Positions 26,131-33,721 of a stretch of 64,000 bases of DNA are shown here, in pieces. A program made the translations under genes and the position numbers. The first letter of the stretch is position 1. The number at the start of each line of letters is the position of its first letter. The DNA is from Thauera carbonicopians (lineage in GTDB: Bacteria; Pseudomonadota; Gammaproteobacteria; Burkholderiales; Rhodocyclaceae). Location: assembly GCF_025699485.1 (NCBI RefSeq), contig NZ_JANUXN010000014.1, positions 1 through 64,000 of the forward strand. Reading direction: 5' to 3'. Under the pieces are notes generated by a model, which saw only the letters and a list, made by a program, of their open reading frames with translations, did no database searches and was not told the DNA's origin.

Positions 26131-26522
26131 GCTGCACACCTCCTGCCCTTCCGGTACAGGGCCGCGGCAGCGCGTGTCGGGCCGTCCTGCAGGTCGAGCA
26201 GGTATTCGGCCACGGTGCGTCCGTTCTCGATCACCTCGCGGCTGATGATTGCCCAGCCGTCATCACGCAGAAAGCGGACGTACGCGGCCAGGCGCCACGA
26301 AGGTTTGAAACCGGACTGCCGAATGGGGCCGGCGACCAGTGCCAGCAGAGCCGATTCCCGAATGCTGTTCGGCTTCGGGAATACCGGGGCGTGGATGGTG
26401 GTGGTGGTGGCTGAGCCTTTGCGTTGAGCACCAGGGGCGGTAGAATCGACGTGCTCGTTCCGCTTTGCTTTGCCGACTTCGCCCGCCTGCCCGCGGGCGT
26501 TGTCTTTTTCGGGGGGCGCCAT
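26127..26522 (-). CDS. Helix-turn-helix-like element protein (131 aa)
   Basis: The ATG at 26522 is chosen because GGGGGT sits upstream and the preceding gene stops two bases before. The N-terminal 50 residues are charged and disordered. The C-terminal half (ALLALVAGPIRQSGFKPSWR, AYVRFLRDDGWAIISREVIE, GRTVAEYLLD) has the outline of a winged helix, as in phage Rha/Roi-adjacent helix-turn-helix proteins. It overlaps the next gene. The likely role is regulatory or replication-related and is inferred from shape only. Confidence 0.55.
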   Translation of the reverse strand: MAPPEKDNARGQAGEVGKAKRNEHVDSTAPGAQRKGSATTTTIHAPVFPKPNSIRESALLALVAGPIRQSGFKPSWRLAAYVRFLRDDGWAIISREVIENGRTVAEYLLDLQDGPTRAAAALYRKGRRCAA

Positions 26523-26524
26523 GC

Positions 26525-26791
26525 TTACACCCCCTTGGCCATCTGCAGCAGCTTGGCCCTGGCGCGGCGCTCGCGGGCCTTGGCGCTCTCCAGCTCGCGA
26601 TATTCCGGCGCCGTGGCAACCATCATTGCCGCCCACTGCGGGGAGTTCTTTTCGAGGTACGTCCCGGGGCTGGCCTGATGGCGGAACTCCCGATAGGCGT
26701 CACGCAATGCCTCTTTGCAGCGCGCAGTGTGTTCAGCCGCTTCGGCGTACTTGATGGCCTGGATAGCCAGGTCTTTGAGGGAATGGCTCAT
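26525..26791 (-). CDS. Small helical element protein (88 aa)
   Basis: Highly charged helical protein starting SHSLKDLAIQAIKYAEAAEH, with PEYRELESAKARERRARAKL near the C-terminus, probably a coiled coil. It is the first gene after alpA, with an 11-base gap between the two. No recognised family. Alanine/arginine content and codon use match the neighbouring element genes. Confidence 0.55.
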   Translation of the reverse strand: MSHSLKDLAIQAIKYAEAAEHTARCKEALRDAYREFRHQASPGTYLEKNSPQWAAMMVATAPEYRELESAKARERRARAKLLQMAKGV

Positions 26792-26801
26792 CGCTTCCCC
26801 C

Positions 26802-27044
26802 TTACGCAGCAGACTGCTGAGCGGTCAGGCTCGCGAGATACTCACGGATCGCGCCGACCTGCCAGCGGGTGGTCTTAGGGCCGACCTTTACGGGGGAGGG
26901 GAGGTCTCCGGCCTTCGCTTTGCGCCAGATGGTATTGCGGCTGCAGCCAAGGACGCCGGCTACTGTCTTGTCATCTACCAGGCCGGATGCTGGCAGGTTG
27001 TCGAAGTGGGAAACAGATGGTTTGAGAGTGGCAGGGGTTTGCAT
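26802..27044 (-). CDS. AlpA-family regulator / excisionase-type helix-turn-helix protein
   Basis: 80-aa DNA-binding protein of the AlpA/MerR-like excisionase group. The core LVDDKTVAGVLGCSRNTIWR forms the helix-turn-helix, followed by KAKAGDLPSPVKVGPKTTRW and a C-terminal recognition helix (VGAIREYLASL). AlpA proteins activate integrase or excision genes in P4-like satellites and Gram-negative phage-inducible islands. It is positioned before the replication cluster and separated from int by one cargo gene, the usual satellite order of int, cargo, alpA and rep. Confidence 0.82.
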   Translation of the reverse strand: MQTPATLKPSVSHFDNLPASGLVDDKTVAGVLGCSRNTIWRKAKAGDLPSPVKVGPKTTRWQVGAIREYLASLTAQQSAA

Positions 27045-27124
27045 TGTTCGCCTCTAGGTAACGCCGCTCGGGGCGGCATGGGGCGAACGATGCAGGCTGA
27101 GCCATATTTATGGACGGGATGTTT

Positions 27125-28063
27125 TTACCGCGTTTCCTTGGTTTTCTTCCCGGTGGATTTTCGGTAGGGACGTACTGAGTCACGGTCCAGCCCTTGGATG
27201 TTGAGGCATACACCGGTAATCGCTGCCACGCTGTCATCCAGCGGACTGCCGTAATGTTCCTTCATGAACTCGCTGAGTCGGCGGGTCAGGTATGGGCGGA
27301 AGTATTGGCCCCCGCGGGCTGGTTGCTTGATTTCGTCATCGATTGTTTTTTCCGCCTGGATGGCTTCTTCAAACAGATCCAGTAATTCGAGCAGAGACGT
27401 ACGCTCTGCCGTCTCTGCCCAGAAGATCAGACGCTCAATCAGGGGGGCGTCACGTCTTGCAGAGCCCCACGAGTCGGCAGCTCTTCTACCTTCGACGAGA
27501 TCGGAAGACAGAGGAAGAGGTGGGTACATGCGTTCTGATATATCGATTTCATCGTCTAGCATTTCTCGGTGAAGAATCGCCTTCTCACCCAATATGTGAG
27601 CTATAAGATTTTGCTGTACAGCCATTGCTCGCGGTGATGTCTTGATCGCGTTGGCAAGTGTTCGAGTAGCTTGAATGACTTTATCTAGCTCTCTTTTTTT
27701 ATTGGCTGGTGACCGAGCTGAGGCGATTTGTTGAGAAAAATCCAGGCAGGCTTTTGCGATCGTGCGCCACAGTAAAATCGGCATGTCCCCGGTACTGGCC
27801 GCGCTGGAGTGGTCGGTGCTGACTCTTCTCCAGATCTCGCGCATGTTTTCATTAGAAAGCAATCTATTCAGTATTGCAGCCAGTTTGATGTATGTTCTTT
27901 CTTCATCCAAATAGCACTGAGGGTGATTGGTGAAGAATTCATTAAGCCACTTTCCCGGACCGGTGGAGTGATATTCAAATTCGCGTCTAGACCGTGTTGC
28001 TTCCTGACGGAGTTTTTCGAATTCGCAGACCAAGGCTGATGGCGCCCATTTGGGGAAATCCAT
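27125..28063 (-). CDS. Unrecognised cargo protein between integrase and AlpA (312 aa)
   Basis: No family recognised. The protein is soluble, highly charged and predicted mainly helical (SALVCEFEKLRQEATRSRRE; LKLL-poor, Glu/Arg-rich), with FWAETAERTSLLELLDLFEE and a basic C-terminus ending STGKKTKETR. No nuclease, ATPase or membrane motif is obvious. Its base composition is clearly more AT-rich than the flanking genes (for example 27520-27720), a sign of separate acquisition. In satellites this slot next to int often holds anti-phage or other accessory genes, so a defence role is a reasonable but untested idea. Confidence 0.7.
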   Translation of the reverse strand: MDFPKWAPSALVCEFEKLRQEATRSRREFEYHSTGPGKWLNEFFTNHPQCYLDEERTYIKLAAILNRLLSNENMREIWRRVSTDHSSAASTGDMPILLWRTIAKACLDFSQQIASARSPANKKRELDKVIQATRTLANAIKTSPRAMAVQQNLIAHILGEKAILHREMLDDEIDISERMYPPLPLSSDLVEGRRAADSWGSARRDAPLIERLIFWAETAERTSLLELLDLFEEAIQAEKTIDDEIKQPARGGQYFRPYLTRRLSEFMKEHYGSPLDDSVAAITGVCLNIQGLDRDSVRPYRKSTGKKTKETR

Positions 28064-28067
28064 AGCG

Positions 28068-29312
28068 TTACCCGTTCACCACGCTGGGAAACTGAATGAT
28101 CCTCGCGCCCTCCTGCAGCGCATCCAGGTAGTCCGCCCACGCCTGCATCATCGCCCTGCGTTCGGCCATGAACTGCGCGTGATGACTGTATGCAGCGAAG
28201 ACTTGCTTGCGCTCGCGGTGGGCGAGTTGCTTGTCGATGACGTCGGGCCGGTAGCCCAGCTCCAGCAGCGCACCGGTGGCGGTGGCGCGGAAGCCGGCGC
28301 CGGTCACTTCCTGCGCCTGGTAGCCCATGGCGCGCAATGCGCTGTTGATGGTGCCGTCGCTGATCGGGCGGCCTTGGCCGTTGCGGTTGGGGAAGAGCAG
28401 GTCGCGGCCGCCGGAGTGGTCGTGCAGCTCGCGCAGGATCTCCACCGCCTGGCGGGACAGCGGCACGATGTGTTCCTCGCGCATCTTCATGCCAGTGAGT
28501 CCGCGGCTGCGGTCGCGTTCGGCCGGCACGGTCCATACGCCGGCCTCGAGGTCGAATTCGGGCCATTGGGCGCAGCGCAGCTCCCCCGGCCGGACGAAGG
28601 TCAGCACCAGCAGGCGGATGGCCAGCTTGATCGGTTGGGAGATGCGCACGGCGTCCAGGCGGATGAAGAACTCGCGCAGATCGGCCGCGCGAAGGGCAGG
28701 GCGCCGCTGCTCCGTGTGCGTCTTGACCGCCTTGTGCAGGCCTTCGGCGGGGTTGCTCTTGGCGAGGCCATTGGCGATGGCGTAGATGTAGATTTCGCCG
28801 ATGCGGGCGCGAACGCGCTTGAGCATGTCGGTGGCGCCCTTGGCTTCGACCTTGCGCAGCAGCTCCAGGATCTCGACCGGCTGCACGGCGGTGATGGGCT
28901 TGTCGCCAATGTGCGGGAAGACGTGCAGTTCGAGCGCCCGAATGGCTGCGTTCGCGGTGCCTTCCGTGCGATCAGTCTTCCAGCCCTTCCACCAGGCCCG
29001 GGCGACCGCCTCGAACGAATTCTCCGCTGCGACCTTGGCGGCGCGCTTCGCTTCCTTCTTGGCCGCGCCAGGATCGACGCCGGCGGCCAGTTGCTCGCGT
29101 GCGGCCGCCAGTGCCTTGCGTGCCGCCGCCAGGCTCACCTCGGGGTACTTGCCCAGCGCAAGCAGCTTCTCCTTTCCCTGGAAGCGGTACTTGAAGCGCC
29201 AGAGCTTCGAGCCGGCGGGCTGCACGAGCAGGAAGAGGCCGCGCTCGTCGGCGAGCTTGTAGGGCTTTTCCTGTGGTTTTGCCTGCTTGATGGCGGTGTC
29301 GGTCAGGGCCAT
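28068..29312 (-). CDS. int: P4-type tyrosine integrase
   Basis: 414 aa from the ATG at 29312 (GAGG upstream). The open frame runs on to 29420 without support. N-terminal DUF4102 domain (ALTDTAIKQAKPQEKPYKLA, then SKLWRFKYRF and LGKYPEVSLAAAR), a core-binding domain, and a catalytic domain with Arg in TFVRPGELR, LAH at KQLAHRERK and the tyrosine in AAYSHH. The usual HGFR box reads AGFR here, so the catalytic His of HxxR is replaced by Ala. It sits against tRNA-Arg and mediates integration at its 3' end. Activity may be reduced. Confidence 0.92.
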   Translation of the reverse strand: MALTDTAIKQAKPQEKPYKLADERGLFLLVQPAGSKLWRFKYRFQGKEKLLALGKYPEVSLAAARKALAAAREQLAAGVDPGAAKKEAKRAAKVAAENSFEAVARAWWKGWKTDRTEGTANAAIRALELHVFPHIGDKPITAVQPVEILELLRKVEAKGATDMLKRVRARIGEIYIYAIANGLAKSNPAEGLHKAVKTHTEQRRPALRAADLREFFIRLDAVRISQPIKLAIRLLVLTFVRPGELRCAQWPEFDLEAGVWTVPAERDRSRGLTGMKMREEHIVPLSRQAVEILRELHDHSGGRDLLFPNRNGQGRPISDGTINSALRAMGYQAQEVTGAGFRATATGALLELGYRPDVIDKQLAHRERKQVFAAYSHHAQFMAERRAMMQAWADYLDALQEGARIIQFPSVVNG

Positions 29313-29324
29313 ACCGGTGCCTCG

Positions 29325-29386
29325 TGGGGGTATTTTTCTGGGGGTACGGGGGTATGTTCTCGATGTACCCCCACAGATACCCCCCA
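29325..29386. repeat. TACCCCCA/TGGGGGTA repeat cluster, candidate integrase arm and operator sites (right)
   Basis: Upstream of int the octamer occurs inverted at 29325-29332 and 29339-29346, with a near copy CGGGGGTA at 29347-29354. It occurs direct at 29366-29373, and with an extra C at 29378-29386. Together with the two copies near the left end this makes about seven sites at the two element termini. The position over the int promoter suggests integrase arm binding with autoregulation. Confidence 0.5.
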
Positions 29387-29431
29387 AAATCGGGTATTGG
29401 TATGGTGCCGTATGGTGCAAACGGGTGCAAC

Positions 29432-29467
29432 AAAAAACCCGCGAGGCCAGTGGCTACGCGGGTTTCT
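29432..29467. terminator. Hairpin terminator downstream of tRNA-Arg
   Basis: AAAAAACCCGC (29432-29442) pairs with GCGGGTTTCT (29458-29467) around a 15-base loop. On the minus strand it ends transcription from tRNA-Arg. It lies 75 bases from the attachment core, exactly like the hairpin at 11228. The loops differ, so the element appears to bring its own replacement terminator. Confidence 0.7.
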
Positions 29468-29499
29468 GGTGCTTCCGGGTGCTGCTTGGTGCTTTGAAG

Positions 29500-29574
29500 T
29501 GGTCCCGTCACCAGGAATCGAACCTGGATCTGGCGCTTAGGAGGCGCCCGTTCTATCCATTGAACTATGACGAG
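29500..29574 (-). tRNA. tRNA-Arg(CCU)
   Basis: Reads 5' to 3' on the minus strand. The acceptor CTCGTCA pairs with TGACGGG (one T-G wobble), the D arm is GTTC...GAAC, and the anticodon stem GGCGC/GCGCC has loop CTCCTAA, giving anticodon CCU. The T arm is CCAGG-TTCGATT-CCTGG, the discriminator is A and CCA is encoded. All stems are intact, so the gene remains functional after integration of the element at its 3' half. Confidence 0.95.
29507..29522. repeat. Attachment-site core within tRNA-Arg
   Basis: GTCACCAGGAATCGAA, identical to 11303-11318, covering the T arm and part of the 3' acceptor strand of tRNA-Arg. This marks the integrase-proximal boundary of the element. Confidence 0.88.
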
Positions 29575-29591
29575 CCGACGAACCGCGCATT

Positions 29592-31622
29592 CTAGCCGTT
29601 CGGCGGCGGCTCACCAAGAGGGCCGGTCGTTTTGCGCAGTGGCGGCAGCAGGAAGTCCTGCGGGCGGCGAGCGAGGCGCTGCAGCAGCATCCGGCCCAGG
29701 CTGCGGCCCTGGGCGAAGCTGATGCGGCGGGCGCGCATGGCGACGGTCAGGGTCAGCGTGAAACTGACGACCAGGTTGACCAGGCCGATCAGCAGCACGC
29801 CGGACAGCGCCAGCATTGCCATTTGCCAGGACAGCGCGAAGTCGAGCGCTGCCGAAGCGTAGCCCAGGTAGGCCGAGGAAAAGGCGATGTGGCGGATGTC
29901 GAGCGGCAGCCCGAACAGCACACCCAGCGCGGTCGTGCCGCCCAGCAGGAAGCCGAAGAAAAAGTTGCCGGCCAGGGCGCCCAGATTGTTCTCGATGTAG
30001 CCGGCGATTCGCTGCATCCGGGCCTCGCCGAGCAAGTGACGTGGCCATCGCAACTGCAGCAGGCGCTCCGGTATACGGTAGTAGGCGCAGAGATTGTCGT
30101 AGTAGCCCGCGATCAGGCCCGACAGGAACAGGCACACGCCTGCGACGGCGGCAAAGAACAGCGCGCCGCTGCGCGGGTCGATTTCTGCAAGCAGATGATG
30201 CGCCTTGTCCGGATCGACGAAATGCGCACCCGTCGCGTAGTGGATGGCCGTGCCGACCAGGATCGCCATCGGAATGGCGGTGCCGAGGTTGCCAAGGATC
30301 GCGGCAAGCTGGCTGCGAACCGTGCGTGCGATCAGGTCTGCAAGGGCCTCGAGGTCGCGCGTGCTGCCGCGCGCTTCACCGATCGAGGCGGCGATGGCGT
30401 TGGCGGTCATCGCGGGCTGCTTGGTGGCCACGGTGCCGCCAAGGATGTGGATCAGGGCGAAGCCGAGCCCGTAGTTCAGGCAGAAGGCCAGGGCGGCGTT
30501 CAGCGGTGCCAGGCCTTGCGCGCCCAGCACGACCTTCATTCCCGCCATCAAGGCGATGATGACGCCGCCGAGCATGGCCGAACGAAGAATGCCGAAGTAC
30601 TCGCTGCGTGTGCTGGTGATGTATTTCTCGCCGGTCTTGCTGGCGCTTTCGGTCATGCGCAGCGACAGGATCTCGACGTTCTGGCTCCAGTAGTCGGTCA
30701 GGTTGTTCTTGCGGCATTCCGCCCACACCAGGGTCTTGAACAGGCCTACCGCACGCGGTGCGACGTCGGCCAGCATGCGGCGCTTGCGCAATTCGTTCAG
30801 CATCGACACCAGTTCGTCGATGCGGTCGAGGTGCTGGCGCAAGCGCTCGAGCTTGAAGGTCAGTGTCAGGCTGGTACCGAGCTTGGTCGCGCGCTTGCGC
30901 ACCCGCTGCAGCACTTCGTCGCACTGGCCTAGCATCACGGTCAGATGGAGATCGTCGGTGACGAGCGCGCCGGGGGTGGTCCACCAGTCGCTGTAGTGGT
31001 CGATATACACCAACAGTTCGGCGTTCTGCGCCAGGAAGGGCGATTCGTATTCCTCCAGGTTCGGATCGATGCGAACCAGCTCCGGGTCCAGGCCGATGGC
31101 CGACACGTGGTAGGACAGCACCCGGAGCGATTCGAGAATCTCGCCCACTGCCGGCGGCAGCGGGCCTGCATCCTCTTCGGCCATCGGCTGCTCATCGCCG
31201 ACCAGGACCACGATCAGATCCAGCCAGACTTCGTCGCTGACGCCGTTGACCCAGATTTCGTCGTCGCTGCGGTGGAACACGATCGACAGCAGATCCTTGA
31301 GATAGCTCGTGTCGCGTACTTCGGGCAGCAGGCGGTGCGAGATGCGGTTCGCCGTTTCGGTGAAGAAGCCGGTGGAGGGGAGCAGGCCGGAGGAGACGTA
31401 GAGTGACACCTGCTTGCGCTCGGCAAACAGCCGCATGAGCGCCGCGCGTACCTGGGCAAGCAGTTCCGGCCGGCGAGCAAGGCAGTGCGTCAGGGTGCGG
31501 AGATTTTCGGTGGCCTTGTCGATCTGGGTTGCATGCCGTGGCCGTAGACGGTCGACCAATGCTACCCACAGGGCAACCGGATCTCCATCAGTGTTGGCAA
31601 AGCGTTGAAGAATATCTTCCAT
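29592..31622 (-). CDS. SpecificRecomb-family (Gcr-type) membrane protein
   Basis: 676 aa from the ATG at 31622. Belongs to the family named site-specific recombinase (pfam10136), common in betaproteobacteria. The N-terminal 330 residues are soluble and helical. The C-terminal half holds six or more hydrophobic helices (AMLGGVIIALMAGMKVVLGA, LVGTAIHYATGAHF, FFAAVAGVCLFLSGLIAGYY, LAGNFFFGFLLGGTTALGVL). No tyrosine- or serine-recombinase catalytic motif is visible, so the family name is probably misleading and a membrane function is more likely. The tRNA-Arg gene begins just downstream. Confidence 0.82.
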   Translation of the reverse strand: MEDILQRFANTDGDPVALWVALVDRLRPRHATQIDKATENLRTLTHCLARRPELLAQVRAALMRLFAERKQVSLYVSSGLLPSTGFFTETANRISHRLLPEVRDTSYLKDLLSIVFHRSDDEIWVNGVSDEVWLDLIVVLVGDEQPMAEEDAGPLPPAVGEILESLRVLSYHVSAIGLDPELVRIDPNLEEYESPFLAQNAELLVYIDHYSDWWTTPGALVTDDLHLTVMLGQCDEVLQRVRKRATKLGTSLTLTFKLERLRQHLDRIDELVSMLNELRKRRMLADVAPRAVGLFKTLVWAECRKNNLTDYWSQNVEILSLRMTESASKTGEKYITSTRSEYFGILRSAMLGGVIIALMAGMKVVLGAQGLAPLNAALAFCLNYGLGFALIHILGGTVATKQPAMTANAIAASIGEARGSTRDLEALADLIARTVRSQLAAILGNLGTAIPMAILVGTAIHYATGAHFVDPDKAHHLLAEIDPRSGALFFAAVAGVCLFLSGLIAGYYDNLCAYYRIPERLLQLRWPRHLLGEARMQRIAGYIENNLGALAGNFFFGFLLGGTTALGVLFGLPLDIRHIAFSSAYLGYASAALDFALSWQMAMLALSGVLLIGLVNLVVSFTLTLTVAMRARRISFAQGRSLGRMLLQRLARRPQDFLLPPLRKTTGPLGEPPPNG

Positions 31623-31750
31623 CAAGTGTTTCCTGCATGGCGGTCACGGCCGGACGGCGCTGCATTATCGGGCAAAGTGCCCGAACTGCGAGCGGGCGGC
31701 TAGAATCCGGGATTGTCTGCTGCTGGCCGGGACCCGGCCGATTTCACGCC

Positions 31751-33685
31751 ATGCCTCTGTTGTCCGTAGAAAACGCCAGTCTTGCCTTCGGCCATGTCGA
31801 CCTGCTCGACAAGATTTCCTTCCAGCTCGACGCCGGTGAACGTGTGGCGCTGATCGGGCGCAACGGCTCGGGCAAGTCCAGCTTGCTGCGGGCAGTGGCC
31901 GGCCAGGCCGCGCTGGACGACGGCGTCGTGTGGCGTGAAACCGGGCTGGTGACGGCCTATGTGCCACAGGAGGCCGACTTCGATCTCGAGCGCGACGTGT
32001 TTGCGACCGTGGCCGACGGCCTGGGCAACGCCGCCCGCCTGCTGGTCGACTACCATGCCGCGATGATGGCGGTGGCCGAGCACGCGACACCCGAGGCATT
32101 GGCGAGGCTCGATACGCTCCAGCACGAGGTCGAAGCAGCCGACGGCTGGCGTCTCAACCAGCGTGTCGAGCACATGCTCGCCCGGCTCGGACTGGATGCG
32201 GGCGCCAAAGTTTCCAGCCTGTCGGGCGGCGGGGTCAAGCGCGTGTCGCTGGCGCGTGCGCTGGTGGCCGAGCCGGATCTGCTGCTGCTCGACGAGCCGA
32301 CCAACCATCTCGATCTCGACGGCATCCTCTGGCTCGAGGGCCTGATCCGCGAGTTCCGCGGCGCGGTCATCGTCATCACCCACGACCGCGTGTTTCTCGA
32401 CAGCATCGCGACCCGCATCATCGAGCTCGATCGCGGCCGGCTGGCGAGTTATCCGGGGCGCTTTGCCGACTACCAGCGGCGCAAGGCCGAAGAGCTGGAA
32501 GCCGAGGAAAAGGCCGCGGCGCGCTTCGACAAGTTCCTGGCGCAGGAAGAGGTCTGGATCCGCAAGGGCGTGGAGGCGAGGCGCACGCGCAACGAGGGCA
32601 GGGTGCGCCGTCTCGAAACCTTGCGCCGCGAGCGCGCCGTGCGCCGCGACCGATTGGGCGACGTCAGCCTGGCCGTCGACCGCGGCGAAAAGAGCGGCCA
32701 GATGGTGGCCGAGCTGGAACACGTCTCGAAGCGGTATGGCGATCGTGTGGTGGTGCGCGATTTCTCCACCCGCATCATGCGCGGCGACCGGATCGGTTTC
32801 ATCGGCGCCAACGGTGCGGGCAAGACGACCCTGCTCAAGCTGATCCTCGGCGAGATCGAAGCCGACGAAGGTACGGTGCGGCGTGGCACCCGCCAGACCG
32901 TGGCCTATTTCGACCAGTTGCGCGCGCAGCTCGATCCCGAGCTGCCGCTGACCGAGGTCATCAGCCCGGGTTCCGACTTCGTCGAGATCGGCGGCGAGAA
33001 GAAGCACGTCATCGGCTACCTCGGCGACTTCCTGTTCGCGCCGCAGCGTGCGCGCTCCCCGGTCAAGTCGCTGTCCGGCGGCGAGCGCAACCGTCTATTG
33101 CTGGCACGGCTGTTCGCCCGCCCGGCCAACGTCATGGTGCTGGACGAGCCGACCAACGATCTCGACATCGAGACGCTGGATCTGCTCGAGGACCTGCTGG
33201 CCGGCTACGACGGCACGCTCTTTCTCGTCAGCCACGACCGCGCCTTCCTCGACAACGTCGTCACTCAGGTGATCGCTGCGGAAGGCGACGGCCGCTGGGG
33301 CGAATATGCCGGCGGTTATGCCGACTGGCAGCGGGTGCAGGCGGCGCGGGAGGAGGAGCAGGCCCGGCGCGACAGCGCGAAACGGGCGGCGCTTGCCACT
33401 GCCGACAAGCAGCGGGCAGCCGAAGCCAGGCCGGAGGGCGGGGCGGCCAAGCGCCCGGCGAAGATGTCCTTCAACGACAAACGCGAACTGGAGGCGCTGC
33501 CGGACCGGATCGCAGCGCTGGAGGACGAGCAGACGGCCCTGCATGCGCGCATGGCCGATCCCGCGCTGTACCAGCAGGCGCCGCAGGAAGTGGCGCAGAT
33601 CAAGGCCCGCCTCGACGCGCTCGAAGCCGAGATCGAGGTCGCCATGCTGCGTTGGGAAGAACTGGAATCACGTGCCGCATCCTGA
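31751..33685 (+). CDS. uup: ABC-F ATPase, Uup type
   Basis: 644 aa from the ATG at 31751. The longer open frame lacks support. Two ABC ATPase domains are joined by the ABC-F linker: Walker A GRNGSGKS and GANGAGKT, signatures LSGGGVKR and LSGGERNR, Walker B LLLLDEPTNHLDL and VMVLDEPTNDLDI. A Lys/Glu-rich C-terminal coiled coil (RELEALPDRIAALEDEQTAL) is typical of Uup, a ribosome- and DNA-associated factor linked to transposon excision and ribosome assembly. Length matches E. coli Uup (about 635 aa). Divergent from the recombinase-family gene. Confidence 0.93.
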   Translation: MPLLSVENASLAFGHVDLLDKISFQLDAGERVALIGRNGSGKSSLLRAVAGQAALDDGVVWRETGLVTAYVPQEADFDLERDVFATVADGLGNAARLLVDYHAAMMAVAEHATPEALARLDTLQHEVEAADGWRLNQRVEHMLARLGLDAGAKVSSLSGGGVKRVSLARALVAEPDLLLLDEPTNHLDLDGILWLEGLIREFRGAVIVITHDRVFLDSIATRIIELDRGRLASYPGRFADYQRRKAEELEAEEKAAARFDKFLAQEEVWIRKGVEARRTRNEGRVRRLETLRRERAVRRDRLGDVSLAVDRGEKSGQMVAELEHVSKRYGDRVVVRDFSTRIMRGDRIGFIGANGAGKTTLLKLILGEIEADEGTVRRGTRQTVAYFDQLRAQLDPELPLTEVISPGSDFVEIGGEKKHVIGYLGDFLFAPQRARSPVKSLSGGERNRLLLARLFARPANVMVLDEPTNDLDIETLDLLEDLLAGYDGTLFLVSHDRAFLDNVVTQVIAAEGDGRWGEYAGGYADWQRVQAAREEEQARRDSAKRAALATADKQRAAEARPEGGAAKRPAKMSFNDKRELEALPDRIAALEDEQTALHARMADPALYQQAPQEVAQIKARLDALEAEIEVAMLRWEELESRAAS

Positions 33686-33721
33686 CGATCGAGTGCGCTA
33701 CGCGGTGGGCCGCAGGCGCTG

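Larger units (their letters stand above)
11303..29522. mobile_element. tRNA-Arg-integrated phage-satellite-like or reduced prophage element, about 18.2 kb
   Basis: Bounded by a 16-bp direct repeat (GTCACCAGGAATCGAA), one copy inside tRNA-Arg(CCU) and one at 11303. The tyrosine integrase lies next to the tRNA end. Almost all genes run on the minus strand: int, unknown cargo, alpA, small ORFs, rep, dnaB, small ORFs, 506-aa protein, 2018-aa polyvalent protein, DUF5681 remnant, small terminase, small ORFs. BrnT/BrnA runs the other way. No large terminase, portal, capsid, tail or lysis gene, and no CI-type repressor, was found. It could be a satellite that borrows a helper capsid or a prophage that has lost its structural block. 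Confidence 0.88.
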
